From contig JASGHY010000001.1 of the NCBI GenBank assembly GCA_047602185.1, forward strand, positions 1,116,001 to 1,180,000: a stretch of 64,000 bases of DNA, in the 5' to 3' direction. The notes under the pieces were generated by a model, which was not told the origin of the DNA, searched no databases, and saw only the letters and a list, made by a program, of their open reading frames with translations. Shown here piece by piece: positions 9,868 through 18,202 of the stretch (the first letter of the stretch is position 1; every line of letters begins with the position of its first letter). The stretch is from PMP191F sp047602185 (GTDB taxonomy: Bacteria > Bacteroidota > Bacteroidia > Chitinophagales > Chitinophagaceae). The translations under genes were made by a program, and so were the position numbers.

Positions 9868-10915
9868 GCATCTTTATATTGCTCAGGATAGCGAACTGCT
9901 GAAGCTTATTTATCGCCAGGTAGATGAGCAACTGGTGGTCGATAGAAAAGCTTCGGGAAGGCTTATTGCAATGAAATTTATTGTCTATTTCCTGCTATCT
10001 GTAATTACCTATAGTTTATTGTACGTAGTGCGGGATCCGGGATGGTTTATTACCTGCTTTATGGCTTATGGATTTGTGCTGCTGCTTTTTGCTTTTAACT
10101 TTTCGCATGATTTCTCGCACAATACTGTTTTTAGCAGCAAGCAGTGGAATAATGTCTGTTTTACGATCATCTATGCTATGGTAGGGGCGCATGCCGAAGC
10201 CTGGAAGCAAAGGCATGTCAATTCGCATCATTATGCCCCGAATGTGGAAGCGTATGACTCAGATCTGAAGATCACGAAGCTGATCCGTGTTATCCCGGAA
10301 AGTGAATATAAATGGTATCATCGTTACCAGCATATTTATGCTCCAGTTGCTTATACCAGTTACTCGCTTTTCTGGGTGTTCATTAAAGATGTTGTGATCC
10401 TGTACAGTAAGGACGAGTACAATAAGAAGAAAGGCGGAATCTATCACCTGTCATTCTGGTTGCAGAAATTGTTTTACCTGGCACTTGTACTGATACTGCC
10501 CTTGCTTTTTTCATTACAGCCCTGGTATATTGTAGTGACGGGGTTTGTGTGTATGCATTTGTTCCAATCGCTTTTTTTATTATTTACTTTCTTTATGACC
10601 CATCATGTAGAGAGTACGGCTTACCCTGTTACAGACGATGATGGTTTTATCAATACTTCCTGGTTGATGAACCAGGTAAAAAGTTCCAATGATATGCATC
10701 CTTTCAGCCATACAGCTAATTTTATACTGGGAGGATTCAATAATCATATTGCGCATCATTTATTCCCGCATATCCACCATATTCATTATCCCCGGCTTAG
10801 CAGGATCTTATATCGGATACTGGAGCAGCATAATATTATTCCCAATCAGACTACCTATTGGGGTGGCATTGCATCGCATTGGCGATTGCTGAAGCAAATG
10901 GGCAGACCTGTATAG
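9857..10915 (+). CDS. Membrane fatty-acid desaturase (second of a pair)
   Basis: A 352-residue paralogue of the preceding gene, diverged but with all boxes intact: HDFSH at residues 84-88, HVNSHH at 120-125 and HIAHH at 297-301. The start is a TTG that overlaps the end of the upstream gene by 11 bases; no ATG lies close enough to keep the N-terminal helix, and the first in-frame ATG would remove about 38 residues. The overlap implies one transcript and coupled translation, so the pair may act on the same lipid in succession or as a complex. The gene ends only seven bases from the end of the convergent MFS gene, leaving no room for a separate terminator. Confidence 0.88.
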   Translation: MRDKHLYIAQDSELLKLIYRQVDEQLVVDRKASGRLIAMKFIVYFLLSVITYSLLYVVRDPGWFITCFMAYGFVLLLFAFNFSHDFSHNTVFSSKQWNNVCFTIIYAMVGAHAEAWKQRHVNSHHYAPNVEAYDSDLKITKLIRVIPESEYKWYHRYQHIYAPVAYTSYSLFWVFIKDVVILYSKDEYNKKKGGIYHLSFWLQKLFYLALVLILPLLFSLQPWYIVVTGFVCMHLFQSLFLLFTFFMTHHVESTAYPVTDDDGFINTSWLMNQVKSSNDMHPFSHTANFILGGFNNHIAHHLFPHIHHIHYPRLSRILYRILEQHNIIPNQTTYWGGIASHWRLLKQMGRPV

Positions 10916-10922
10916 ATAAATG

Positions 10923-12335
10923 CTACTCTTGCGGTAGCTGCACTTTGGCAGATGCTGTATTGGTTTGCGGTAATTTCAGCGCCGGGATAATAGCTACGGC
11001 TATCAGGAAGGCTGAAACAAGAAAACCATCCTGCAACGCAAAGTATTCTGAAACATCGGCTGTGTGTTGCCTGCTGATGTAATAGTTGTAAATAAAAATA
11101 TGCAGTGTGCCACTGATGGCAATACCTATAGAGCCTCCTAATTGTTGTAACAGGCTGTTCATGGAGGTAGCAGTGGCTGTTTGTTGTATGCTTACAGAGT
11201 TCAGCAGCGCGGTAGATACCGGTGCTACCAGCAAACTCATTCCCCAGCCACGGATCAGCATGGGTAATATGATGAGCCATATAGATGTACCCACGTTAAT
11301 ACGTGAGAACAGGAACATGGACAATGCTACCAGTACTAATCCTATAATAGAAGTATTGCGGATGTATCCTTTATCGGCCATTCGTCCGGCATAAGGCCGC
11401 GATACCAGCATCATCAATGCATTGGGTAATAGCAACAATCCTGATTGGATCTGTGAATAACCTAATAAGCCCTGCAGTAAGAATGGCAGAAAGAACAGGC
11501 CTCCGTATAAAGCGATAGAACGGATGATGATGATGATAGCACAGGTTACAAATCCCGATAACCTGAATACCGAAAGATCCAGCAGGGGAGCTGCTTTGCG
11601 CGACGATCGGATAAACATGAATAATGTGAATATTGTTACAGCTATACCGCTTACCAATTGCCAGGAGAAGCCACCGTTTTTTGTGACAGCCGAAATACTG
11701 TACTGTATGGCAACAATGAATATGGAGAAGAATATAAAACCAGTAATGTCAAACCTGGGATTGCTGGTAGGTTGCAGTTTCAGGAAATTGAGATAACGCA
11801 TGGTCATTACAATGGTGAGAATGCCCAGTGGAATATTGACGTAGAAAATAGATTCCCATCCAAAATATTGTGTCAGTAATCCTCCCAATGTAGGGCCCAG
11901 TGCGGGACCCATTACATTGCCAATGCCCCACCAGCCAATAGCGCTGCCTCTTTCTTCTTTCGGAAAGCTTTCACTTAAAATAGCCAATGTGGTAGGGGAG
12001 ATGGCGCCACCGCCGGTAGCCTGTACTACACGTGCAATGACCAGCATGGTAAGACTTCCGGATAGGCTGCAAAGCAAGGAGCCAAAAGTAAAAATAGCCA
12101 CACTCCATAAAAAAAGATGGTAATAGCCTATCCTGCTTTTAAGCCAGTTGGTCAATGGGATGAACAGACAGAATGAGATCATGTAAGCGGTAATGACCCA
12201 GGCAACCTCATCTACATCTGCGTGGAACCTGTTTCGGATAACGGGTAACGATACATTTACTATGCTGCTGTCGATGGCCGCCATAGACGTGCCCAGCATT
12301 AACGTAAGAAGTATAAGTGACTTGTTCTTCAACAT
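10923..12335 (-). CDS. MFS drug:H+ antiporter, DHA2 (EmrB/QacA-like) family
   Basis: A 470-residue multi-pass membrane protein. Near the N-terminus it carries MAAIDSSIVNVSLPVI, the DHA2 hallmark (usually LDxTIVNVALP), with the acidic residue in TM1 kept. Motif A-like and motif C-like stretches follow (GGGAISPTTLAILSESFPKEERG, split here as GGGAISPTT and FPKEERG; and GPALGPTLGG), consistent with a 14-helix exporter. It probably expels lipophilic toxic compounds across the inner membrane. No membrane-fusion protein or TetR/MarR regulator is adjacent. It converges on the desaturase pair. Confidence 0.88.
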   Translation of the reverse strand: MLKNKSLILLTLMLGTSMAAIDSSIVNVSLPVIRNRFHADVDEVAWVITAYMISFCLFIPLTNWLKSRIGYYHLFLWSVAIFTFGSLLCSLSGSLTMLVIARVVQATGGGAISPTTLAILSESFPKEERGSAIGWWGIGNVMGPALGPTLGGLLTQYFGWESIFYVNIPLGILTIVMTMRYLNFLKLQPTSNPRFDITGFIFFSIFIVAIQYSISAVTKNGGFSWQLVSGIAVTIFTLFMFIRSSRKAAPLLDLSVFRLSGFVTCAIIIIIRSIALYGGLFFLPFLLQGLLGYSQIQSGLLLLPNALMMLVSRPYAGRMADKGYIRNTSIIGLVLVALSMFLFSRINVGTSIWLIILPMLIRGWGMSLLVAPVSTALLNSVSIQQTATATSMNSLLQQLGGSIGIAISGTLHIFIYNYYISRQHTADVSEYFALQDGFLVSAFLIAVAIIPALKLPQTNTASAKVQLPQE

Positions 12336-12520
12336 TTACGGTGTAATATGCTGAAAAAATGTTTTGCGTAAAGGTTTAAACAATGAAATTTTGATTAGAA
12401 TAAAAACAACTACAACTTATAGAGGAGTTACAGCGTAATAGCTTAAACAAAGCTACGGCATCAGTGTTACCACAATCCTGGTAATGGTTTTATAGATACC
12501 GGAGGGTATGTATAAAAACA

Positions 12521-12710
12521 AAAAAGGAGCTGCATGGAAATGCACTCCGATTTTAAATCCAATATCCTATGAAAAACCGAATAGGAATGTTCAATTTAAA
12601 TGCCAACTTCAATAAAGCCTGTGTTTAAAGGGGTTATCATTAAACGGGTTATTCGTTTTGTCTCACAATGGGCAAAATGAGCCCCAGAATTGGAATAATA
12701 GGAAAGGCGG
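12521..12710 (+). repeat. Non-coding direct repeat, copy 1 of 2
   Basis: About 190 bases that recur 248 bases further right with roughly 15-20 differences. Copy 1 starts in an A-run before ggagctgcatggaaatgcac and fades near ggaaaggcgg. The minus strand has short open frames that look alike in the two copies, but most nucleotide differences change the amino acid, so they are not conserved as protein. Confidence 0.8.
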
Positions 12711-12768
12711 AAATCTACAAGCGGGTTTGATTGGTTTCTTTTCCTGTGAGTGTGTGGGCTAAAAATAA

Positions 12769-12957
12769 AAAAAGGAGCTGCATGGAAATGCACTCCGATT
12801 TTAAATCCAATATCCTATGAAAAACCGAATAAGAATGTTCAATTTAAATGCCAACTTCAATAAGGCCTGTGTTTAAAGGGGTTATCGTTAGACGGGGTTT
12901 CCGTTTTGTCCCACAATGGGCAAAATGATGGCCAGAATTGGAATAATGTGAAAGGCA
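12769..12957 (+). repeat. Non-coding direct repeat, copy 2 of 2
   Basis: Second copy of the element at 12521-12710. It ends about 15 bases before the -7 promoter element of the Crp/Fnr-type regulator, so the duplication has placed repeat DNA in the -33 region and upstream of that promoter. Function is unknown; it could be a duplicated regulatory segment. Confidence 0.8.
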
Positions 12958-12971
12958 AAAACCGACAAATG

Positions 12972-12979
12972 TATCTTTG
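12972..12979 (+). promoter_or_regulatory. Bacteroidota-type -7 element for Crp/Fnr regulator
   Basis: TATCTTTG matches TAnnTTTG exactly and lies 26 bases before the regulator's ATG. No TTG is found at the usual -33 spacing. Confidence 0.55.
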
Positions 12980-13005
12980 CTGCCTCTGTATACTAAAAAA
13001 GGTTC

Positions 13006-13584
13006 ATGAAGCAACTGCTGGATAAAATAAGTAGGCTGTATCCTTTGCACAATGATGACCTGGAGCAGTTATTGGCTGTTACAACCTCGGTTCTATTGCC
13101 CAAAGGCACTGTTTTATTTAAAGAAGGTACAGTAACGGGCAAGGTCTTTATTATAGAGCAGGGTATTGCACGTGCGTTTACCAGTAAAGCAGGTAAGGAA
13201 GTTACTTTCTGGTTTGGAATGGATGGAGACATTATTCTGCAGATGTGCAGTTATGTAGCCAATAGTCCCGGTTATGAAACAGTAATGCTACTGGAAGATT
13301 CATTGCTGCATCAATTTGATAATACCAGTCTTCAAAAGCTGTATACAAGCAATATTCATATTGCCAACTGGGGCCGCAGGCTGGCAGAGTATGAATTACT
13401 ACAGACAGAAGAACGATTTATTTCCCTGCAATTTCATTCCGCACGCGAACGCTATGTAGCATTGATAAAGAAAAATCCCGAGCTGGTCCAGCACATACAG
13501 TTGGGGTATATTGCTTCTTATCTTGGCATCAGCCAGGTAACATTAAGCCGTATCAGGGCCGAACTGGCAACGGAAAGTTTTTAG
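13006..13584 (+). CDS. Crp/Fnr-family transcriptional regulator
   Basis: A 192-residue protein. The N-terminal two thirds are a cyclic-nucleotide-binding-type beta-roll (VLLPKGTVLFKEGTVTGKVFIIEQGIARAF), and the C-terminus is a winged helix-turn-helix (residues about 160-188, LGYIASYLGISQVTLSRIR). Many Bacteroidota members of this type control nearby efflux or stress genes. There are no N-terminal cysteines arranged for an Fe-S cluster, so it is not an oxygen-sensing FNR; the arginine-containing cAMP-binding motif is also absent. The next gene, an SMR exporter on the same strand 69 bases away, is a plausible target. Confidence 0.88.
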   Translation: MKQLLDKISRLYPLHNDDLEQLLAVTTSVLLPKGTVLFKEGTVTGKVFIIEQGIARAFTSKAGKEVTFWFGMDGDIILQMCSYVANSPGYETVMLLEDSLLHQFDNTSLQKLYTSNIHIANWGRRLAEYELLQTEERFISLQFHSARERYVALIKKNPELVQHIQLGYIASYLGISQVTLSRIRAELATESF

Positions 13585-13653
13585 CATTTGTAAAAAAATA
13601 GTATCCACAGGATCCTCACCTTTGCACCAGGAAAACACCAAAAAATAAGCATT

Positions 13654-13980
13654 ATGGCGTGGATACTACTTTTTATAGCGGGGTTGTGCGAAGTTGGTTT
13701 TACAACCTGTCTCAGTAAAGCGAAAGCAGCTTCCGGTAATATGGTGGCAGTGTGGCTTACAGGGTTTCTGATCAGTCTTATATTAAGTATGTTCTTACTA
13801 TACAAGGCAACACAAACATTGCCATTAGGTACTGCCTATGCTGTGTGGACTGGTATTGGCGCCGTAGGAACTGTGCTTGTCGGTATTTTTTTCTTTAATG
13901 AACCATCAGATTTCTGGCGTATTTTCTTCATCGTATTACTGATCGGTTCTATTGCAGGATTGAAGATGGTGACGAAGTGA
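13654..13980 (+). CDS. SMR-family small exporter, SugE/Gdx-like
   Basis: A 108-residue protein with four transmembrane helices, the standard size for small multidrug resistance transporters. The essential membrane glutamate is Glu13 in GLCEVGF, and the WTGIGAVG signature in TM3 is present. The GTAYAVWTGIGAVG sequence is closer to SugE/Gdx (guanidinium export) than to EmrE, so guanidinium or small quaternary ammonium compounds are likely substrates (inference from family). SMR proteins work as antiparallel dimers; a single gene like this suits a homodimer. It follows the Crp/Fnr regulator. Confidence 0.88.
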   Translation: MAWILLFIAGLCEVGFTTCLSKAKAASGNMVAVWLTGFLISLILSMFLLYKATQTLPLGTAYAVWTGIGAVGTVLVGIFFFNEPSDFWRIFFIVLLIGSIAGLKMVTK

Positions 13981-14401
13981 GGAGAAGGGTATAGAATCGT
14001 GAATCGGCAGACGGCAATCGGCAAAGCGAGTTTCGGGATTTCTGATTTTGGGATGTAGGGATTTTGTGATTGGATGCTGGATATTGGATTTGAGATTTGA
14101 TGTTTGAAATTTAATCAAAACAACAGATCTTCCTGTATTTGCTCGCAGTTCATATTCACTATTCACCATTGACTATTCACTGGTTTAACTGCAAATTGCC
14201 AACTGCCAACTTGTATTCCTCGCAGCTAACTCCCAATTCCTCATTGCTGTATTAACCTATAACTTAAAACTTACGACCTATAACCGTATTCCGCGTTCGG
14301 CATTCAGCATTAAGCGTTCTGCCCAACCTACAACTTATAACCCAGCATTTGCAACAAAATAGTCTTCGTTTTGTAATACCTTTCTACCAAGTTTTAACAG
14401 T
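13981..14401. repeat. Intergenic gap filled by dispersed repeat family (inverted orientation)
   Basis: No gene. From about 14000 to 14345 the sequence consists of words shared with other gaps in this window. The reverse complement of the 19-nt core found at 26781, 36615 and 51702 occurs exactly at 14165-14183, next to the complements of the gcaaatttgcagttaa-like and fttcaaacatcaaatc-like words (given here loosely). Towards the right are repeated aacctataacttaaaac-type words. The MBL-fold gene starts just after. Confidence 0.75.
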
Positions 14402-15394
14402 ATGAGTTTTCTGCAACCTGCTAAAAAGGAAGGTAAAAAGTTCCTGAACCCGGTACCAACGTCTATGTCTACAGACCTGCTGAAAGCAATTGTAGCTTAT
14501 GCTACCAGCAAAAATCAGCGGGTGCCATTACATCCTCCGGGACCATTTGTTACCGATACTTCAATCTATAATACCGCCCCTGCAAGCGGTTTGCGCATTA
14601 CCTGGATAGGGCATTCATCTTTGCTGATCGAAATTGACGGGGTGCGCATTCTGACCGATCCTGTGTGGAGTGAAAGGGTATCTTTCTCTTCGTTGATTGG
14701 CCCCAGGCGTTTTTTTGCGCCGCCGTTGGCTTTGCAGAACCTGCCGCCACTGGACGCGGTATTGCTGTCGCACGATCATTACGACCACCTGGATAAAGCA
14801 ACCATTCAATGGTTGTCGCGTACCAAAGTGCCTTTTTACTGTTCTTTGGGAGTAGGGCCTTACCTGCAGCAATTTGGCGTGCCGGCTGAACGCATTACCC
14901 AGCTGAACTGGATGGACCAGGCTGCTATTGGCAGCAATTGCACCCTGATTGCATTGCCCGCCCGTCATTTTTCGGGAAGGGGACTGTTCAACAGGTTTCA
15001 GACACTCTGGTCTTCATTTGTGATCTGTACGCCCGGGCACAATGTTTATTTTGGCGCTGATTCCGGTTGGTTCGATGGATTTGAAGAAATAGGCAAAGCC
15101 TATGGTCCCTTTGATCTTACCATGATCGAAATAGGAGCTTCCGATCCTCTCTGGGCCGATATTCACCTGGGGCCTGATCTTGCTTTTAAGGCACACCAGG
15201 CACTTAAAGGCAAACAAATGATGCCTATTCACTGGGGTACTTTCAACCTGGCGTTGCACGATTGGCGGCAACCGATTGAAAGGTTGCTGCAACTGGCTAC
15301 ACCGCAGCAGGTGCCGTTGCTGGTGCCCACACCAGGTGAACCCGTGGAGGTTACGGGAGTTGATTATAATACAAAGTGGTGGATTGACCGTTGA
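14402..15394 (+). CDS. MBL-fold hydrolase, NAPE-PLD/RomA-like
   Basis: A 330-residue metallo-beta-lactamase-fold protein. Two-metal ligands are complete: HDHYDH at residues 124-129, His189 (ARHFSGRG), Asp220 (GADSGW) and His277 (PIHWGTF). The order and the ARHFSGRG and GADSGWFDGF motifs match the N-acyl-phosphatidylethanolamine phospholipase D/RomA branch rather than beta-lactamases. It probably cleaves a phosphodiester in a lipid-like substrate; the true substrate is unknown. There is no signal peptide, so it is likely cytoplasmic or membrane-associated. It is followed by an ABC exporter on the same strand with its own promoter. Confidence 0.87.
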   Translation: MSFLQPAKKEGKKFLNPVPTSMSTDLLKAIVAYATSKNQRVPLHPPGPFVTDTSIYNTAPASGLRITWIGHSSLLIEIDGVRILTDPVWSERVSFSSLIGPRRFFAPPLALQNLPPLDAVLLSHDHYDHLDKATIQWLSRTKVPFYCSLGVGPYLQQFGVPAERITQLNWMDQAAIGSNCTLIALPARHFSGRGLFNRFQTLWSSFVICTPGHNVYFGADSGWFDGFEEIGKAYGPFDLTMIEIGASDPLWADIHLGPDLAFKAHQALKGKQMMPIHWGTFNLALHDWRQPIERLLQLATPQQVPLLVPTPGEPVEVTGVDYNTKWWIDR

Positions 15395-15504
15395 TAGGTT
15401 GAAAAGTTAACAGGTTGAAAGGGCGTTTGGACAGTATGAACTGCATTTTGCGTTCAGCGTTTCGCGAAAAACCTACAACTTAAAACCTATAACTTACAAC
15501 TCTT

Positions 15505-15512
15505 TATCTTTG
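15505..15512 (+). promoter_or_regulatory. -7 element for ABC exporter
   Basis: TATCTTTG, an exact TAnnTTTG match, 15 bases before the TTG start. It implies a very short leader and supports the TTG start. Confidence 0.55.
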
Positions 15513-15527
15513 CTAAAATTTTTGTAG

Positions 15528-17369
15528 TTGAAGCATCTTGCAGCGCTTAATAAGTATTTCTGGAAATACAGGTACCGTTTCAGTTTTGGGATACTGTTTA
15601 TTCTTATCTCTAACTATTTTGCCATTCTTGCTCCGCAGGTTACAGGCTATGTGTTTGATGTGGTACAGCAGTCGTTTGGCGTACATACAAAACCTCCGGC
15701 TAAAGATTATGATATCCTGGTAGTTTGGTTTATTCATTTTGCCGAGCAGTACAAAACTATTTCAGTAATTGCCTTGTGTGGCATTACTATACTTATCCTG
15801 GCATTGATCCGTGGTATCTTTATGTTCTTCATGCGGCAGACCATTATTGTAACCAGCCGTCATGTGGAGTATGATCAGAAGAATGAAATATTTCAGCATT
15901 ACCTGAAACTCGATACAGGCTTTTATAAAAATCACAGTACCGGCGATCTTATGAATCGTATGACAGAGGACGTTAGCCGTGTACGTATGTTTATGGGGCC
16001 TGCTGTGATGTACTTCATTAACCTCGTAACGCTTATTTCGCTGGCACTGTTTTACATGATCAAGAAAGATAAATTGCTTTCACTGTATGTACTGGCGCCA
16101 TTACCCATTCTTGCCATTATTATCTATGCCGTAAATACAGTTATTCATAAAAAAAGCGAACGTATCCAGGCCCTGCTGTCTGACCTTACTACCAATGCGC
16201 AGGAATCCTATTCCGGTATTCGTGTTATCAAATCATTTGTACAGGAAAAATCGATGTTCAGTTTTTTTGAAAAGAACAGCGAAGAGTATAAGGACAATGC
16301 TATTGGCCTGGCTAAACTGGAAGCTATTTATTTCCCATCCATGGGTCTGTTGATCGGCCTGAGTACATTACTGACCATTATGATCGGTGGTATTTATGCC
16401 ATTTATGGTGAAAGGGGTATGCAGATCGGTACTATTGCAGAGTTTGTAATGTATATTAATATGCTGACCTTCCCTGTAAGTGCTATTGGCTGGACGGCCA
16501 GTATGATACAGCGTGCGGCAGCTTCCCAGAAAAGGATCAACGAGTTCCTGGATACTGAACCGGTTATTGTAAATCCACCGGCAGCACTGACGCCGGCACT
16601 GAAAGGTGATATTGAATTCAGGAATGTCAATTTTACTTATCCCAATACCGGAATTCATGCGTTAAAAGATTTTAACCTGTCTATCCGCAGAGGGCAGAAG
16701 ATTGCTATTATTGGTCATACCGGTAGTGGTAAAACTACGATCGCGCAATTACTGTTGCGGATGTACGACCCGGGAAGCGGCGTCATTACTATTGATGGGG
16801 TACGCATCAGCGATATGCAGTTGCAGGAGTTACGTAAACAGATAAGCTATGTACTGCAGGATGTATTCCTGTTCAGTGATACCGTTGCCGGCAATATCGG
16901 GTTTGGTGTGCCGGATGCTACGCAGGAGCTGGTACAGAAAGCAGCCCGGTACGCCAGTGTAGATAAAGAGATCATGGGATTTCACGACAACTATGCTACT
17001 ATGATCGGGGAGCGTGGAGTAACGCTCAGTGGCGGTCAGAAGCAACGTATCTCAATAGCAAGGGCATTGGCAAAAGACCCGCAGATGGTAGTGTTTGATG
17101 ATTGCCTGAGTGCCGTGGATGCCCGTACTGAAAAGGAAATATTAGGAAACCTCAATCGCTTTTTGCAGGACAAAACTGCAATCATTATAACACATCGGAT
17201 TTTTTCGTTATTTGAATTTGATAATATTGTGGTGGTAGAAGAGGGCCGGATTGTTGAAACCGGCAAACACCACGAACTGATGGCCCGCAACGGTTACTAT
17301 GCCTATCTGTACGAGCAGCAACAGCTACAGGATAGGGAAGGTGCCGATACTCAGATGCAGGCCGGATAA
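15528..17369 (+). CDS. ABC exporter half-transporter (membrane domain fused to ATPase)
   Basis: A 613-residue fusion of a six-helix exporter membrane domain (about residues 15-330) and an ATPase (about 360-600), resembling MdlA/MsbA-type lipid or drug exporters. Walker A is GHTGSGKT at 396-403, the signature LSGGQ at 500-504 and the D-loop SAVDA after Walker B. The residue after the Walker B aspartate is Asp525 instead of the catalytic Glu, as in the degenerate half of some heterodimeric exporters; no partner gene is adjacent. An H-loop histidine (IITHR) is present. The start is TTG, chosen because a -7 promoter box lies 15 bases upstream and no ATG precedes the first helix. Confidence 0.9.
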   Translation: MKHLAALNKYFWKYRYRFSFGILFILISNYFAILAPQVTGYVFDVVQQSFGVHTKPPAKDYDILVVWFIHFAEQYKTISVIALCGITILILALIRGIFMFFMRQTIIVTSRHVEYDQKNEIFQHYLKLDTGFYKNHSTGDLMNRMTEDVSRVRMFMGPAVMYFINLVTLISLALFYMIKKDKLLSLYVLAPLPILAIIIYAVNTVIHKKSERIQALLSDLTTNAQESYSGIRVIKSFVQEKSMFSFFEKNSEEYKDNAIGLAKLEAIYFPSMGLLIGLSTLLTIMIGGIYAIYGERGMQIGTIAEFVMYINMLTFPVSAIGWTASMIQRAAASQKRINEFLDTEPVIVNPPAALTPALKGDIEFRNVNFTYPNTGIHALKDFNLSIRRGQKIAIIGHTGSGKTTIAQLLLRMYDPGSGVITIDGVRISDMQLQELRKQISYVLQDVFLFSDTVAGNIGFGVPDATQELVQKAARYASVDKEIMGFHDNYATMIGERGVTLSGGQKQRISIARALAKDPQMVVFDDCLSAVDARTEKEILGNLNRFLQDKTAIIITHRIFSLFEFDNIVVVEEGRIVETGKHHELMARNGYYAYLYEQQQLQDREGADTQMQAG

Positions 17370-17530
17370 GGATTTCCTCGTTTTTGTACTATATTGACAT
17401 GTAGTGTTTTTTGCATGTTTTGCGATGCCGGATCTGCTCCGGCAAATTGCTTAACGCTGCAAAAAATAAACGTATCTATGTATGCGGTGTAACCCTATAA
17501 AAATTAAGTGTGTAAAAATGGCAGGTAAAT

Positions 17531-17560
17531 TTTGCTGAATCTAAAACAATATTATATTTG
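17531..17560 (+). promoter_or_regulatory. Promoter of PUR/DUF3276 gene
   Basis: TTTG at 17531-17534, 18 bases, then TATATTTG at 17553-17560: a near-ideal Bacteroidota promoter. The predicted leader is about 40 bases. Confidence 0.7.
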
Positions 17561-17608
17561 TATCTACTTTATTTGAATTCTGACAATTCTTAAACTGCTA
17601 AAACTTAA

Positions 17609-18034
17609 ATGACTGTGGCGTACGAAAACAACGACAAACGAATGGAAAGCGTTTACAGCAAACGTATCAGAGCTGGGAAACGAAGAACTTATTTCTTCGA
17701 TGTGAGAGCAACTCGTGGGAATGATTATTACATTACCATTACAGAAAGCCGCAAGAAGTTTAATGAAAATGGTTACGACAGGCATAAGATCTTCTTGTAC
17801 AAAGAAGACTTCAACAAATTCTTAAAAGCATTGACTGAAGCTGTTGACTATGTGAAAACTGATCTGATGCCTAACTTTGATTTCGACGCTTATAACCATG
17901 ACCAGGTTGCTGATGAAACAGACGAACTGGGCAACGATGGTGCTGAAGTTGAAACTATAGTAGCTGTTAATAACAGCGTAGCAGACAACAGCAGCAGTTC
18001 TGGCAGCGCTGGTGAAGAAGTAGATAAATGGTAA
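17609..18034 (+). CDS. PUR-alpha-like nucleic-acid-binding protein (DUF3276)
   Basis: A 141-residue basic-then-acidic protein. Residues 12-90 match the DUF3276/PUR fold found throughout Bacteroidota and spirochaetes (VYSKRIRAGKRRTYFFDVR, ITITESRKKF, HKIFLYKEDFNKF), a single-stranded DNA/RNA-binding module. The last 40 residues are acidic and Ser-rich, as is common for the family. It has its own strong promoter and is followed by two terminators, so it is a single-gene unit, probably highly expressed. The precise cellular role is not established. Confidence 0.88.
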   Translation: MTVAYENNDKRMESVYSKRIRAGKRRTYFFDVRATRGNDYYITITESRKKFNENGYDRHKIFLYKEDFNKFLKALTEAVDYVKTDLMPNFDFDAYNHDQVADETDELGNDGAEVETIVAVNNSVADNSSSSGSAGEEVDKW

Positions 18035-18060
18035 CACCTTACATCTGTAAATAATTAAAA

Positions 18061-18085
18061 CCCTCTGCCAGGCAGAGGGTTTTTT
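18061..18085 (+). terminator. Strong rho-independent terminator after PUR/DUF3276 gene
   Basis: Perfect 9-bp stem ccctctgcc/ggcagaggg with a one-base centre, then six T residues. Confidence 0.9.
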
Positions 18086-18107
18086 AATGTATTTCTTCCG
18101 GTCTGTA

Positions 18108-18146
18108 AACCTGGCAGTGTTCATTGATACGCTGCCAGGTTTTTTA
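18108..18146 (+). terminator. Second terminator in tandem
   Basis: A 10-bp stem (aacctggcag/ctgccaggtt) with a 14-base loop and a following T-run. It backs up the first terminator and insulates the convergent protease gene. Confidence 0.8.
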
Positions 18147-18202
18147 TTGCAATTATTTATCCCGGCGGATGTCAGATACCCGCCGGGGATATTTTGATCT
18201 TA

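Noticed and set aside
12596..13050. Two similar minus-strand reading frames of 65 and 68 residues in the direct repeats
   Set aside because: The two copies differ mainly by changes that alter the amino acid, and the frames have no start signal or known family; the similarity is explained by the DNA repeat itself. The second also runs into the Crp/Fnr gene.
14000..14345. CRISPR array in the repeat-word gaps
   Set aside because: The words recur with irregular spacing and different order between gaps; there are no regular repeats with spacers and no cas genes.
17427..17443. Small hairpin gccgga/tccggc after the ABC exporter gene as a terminator
   Set aside because: The stem is only six pairs and is followed by aaattgc, not a T-tract.
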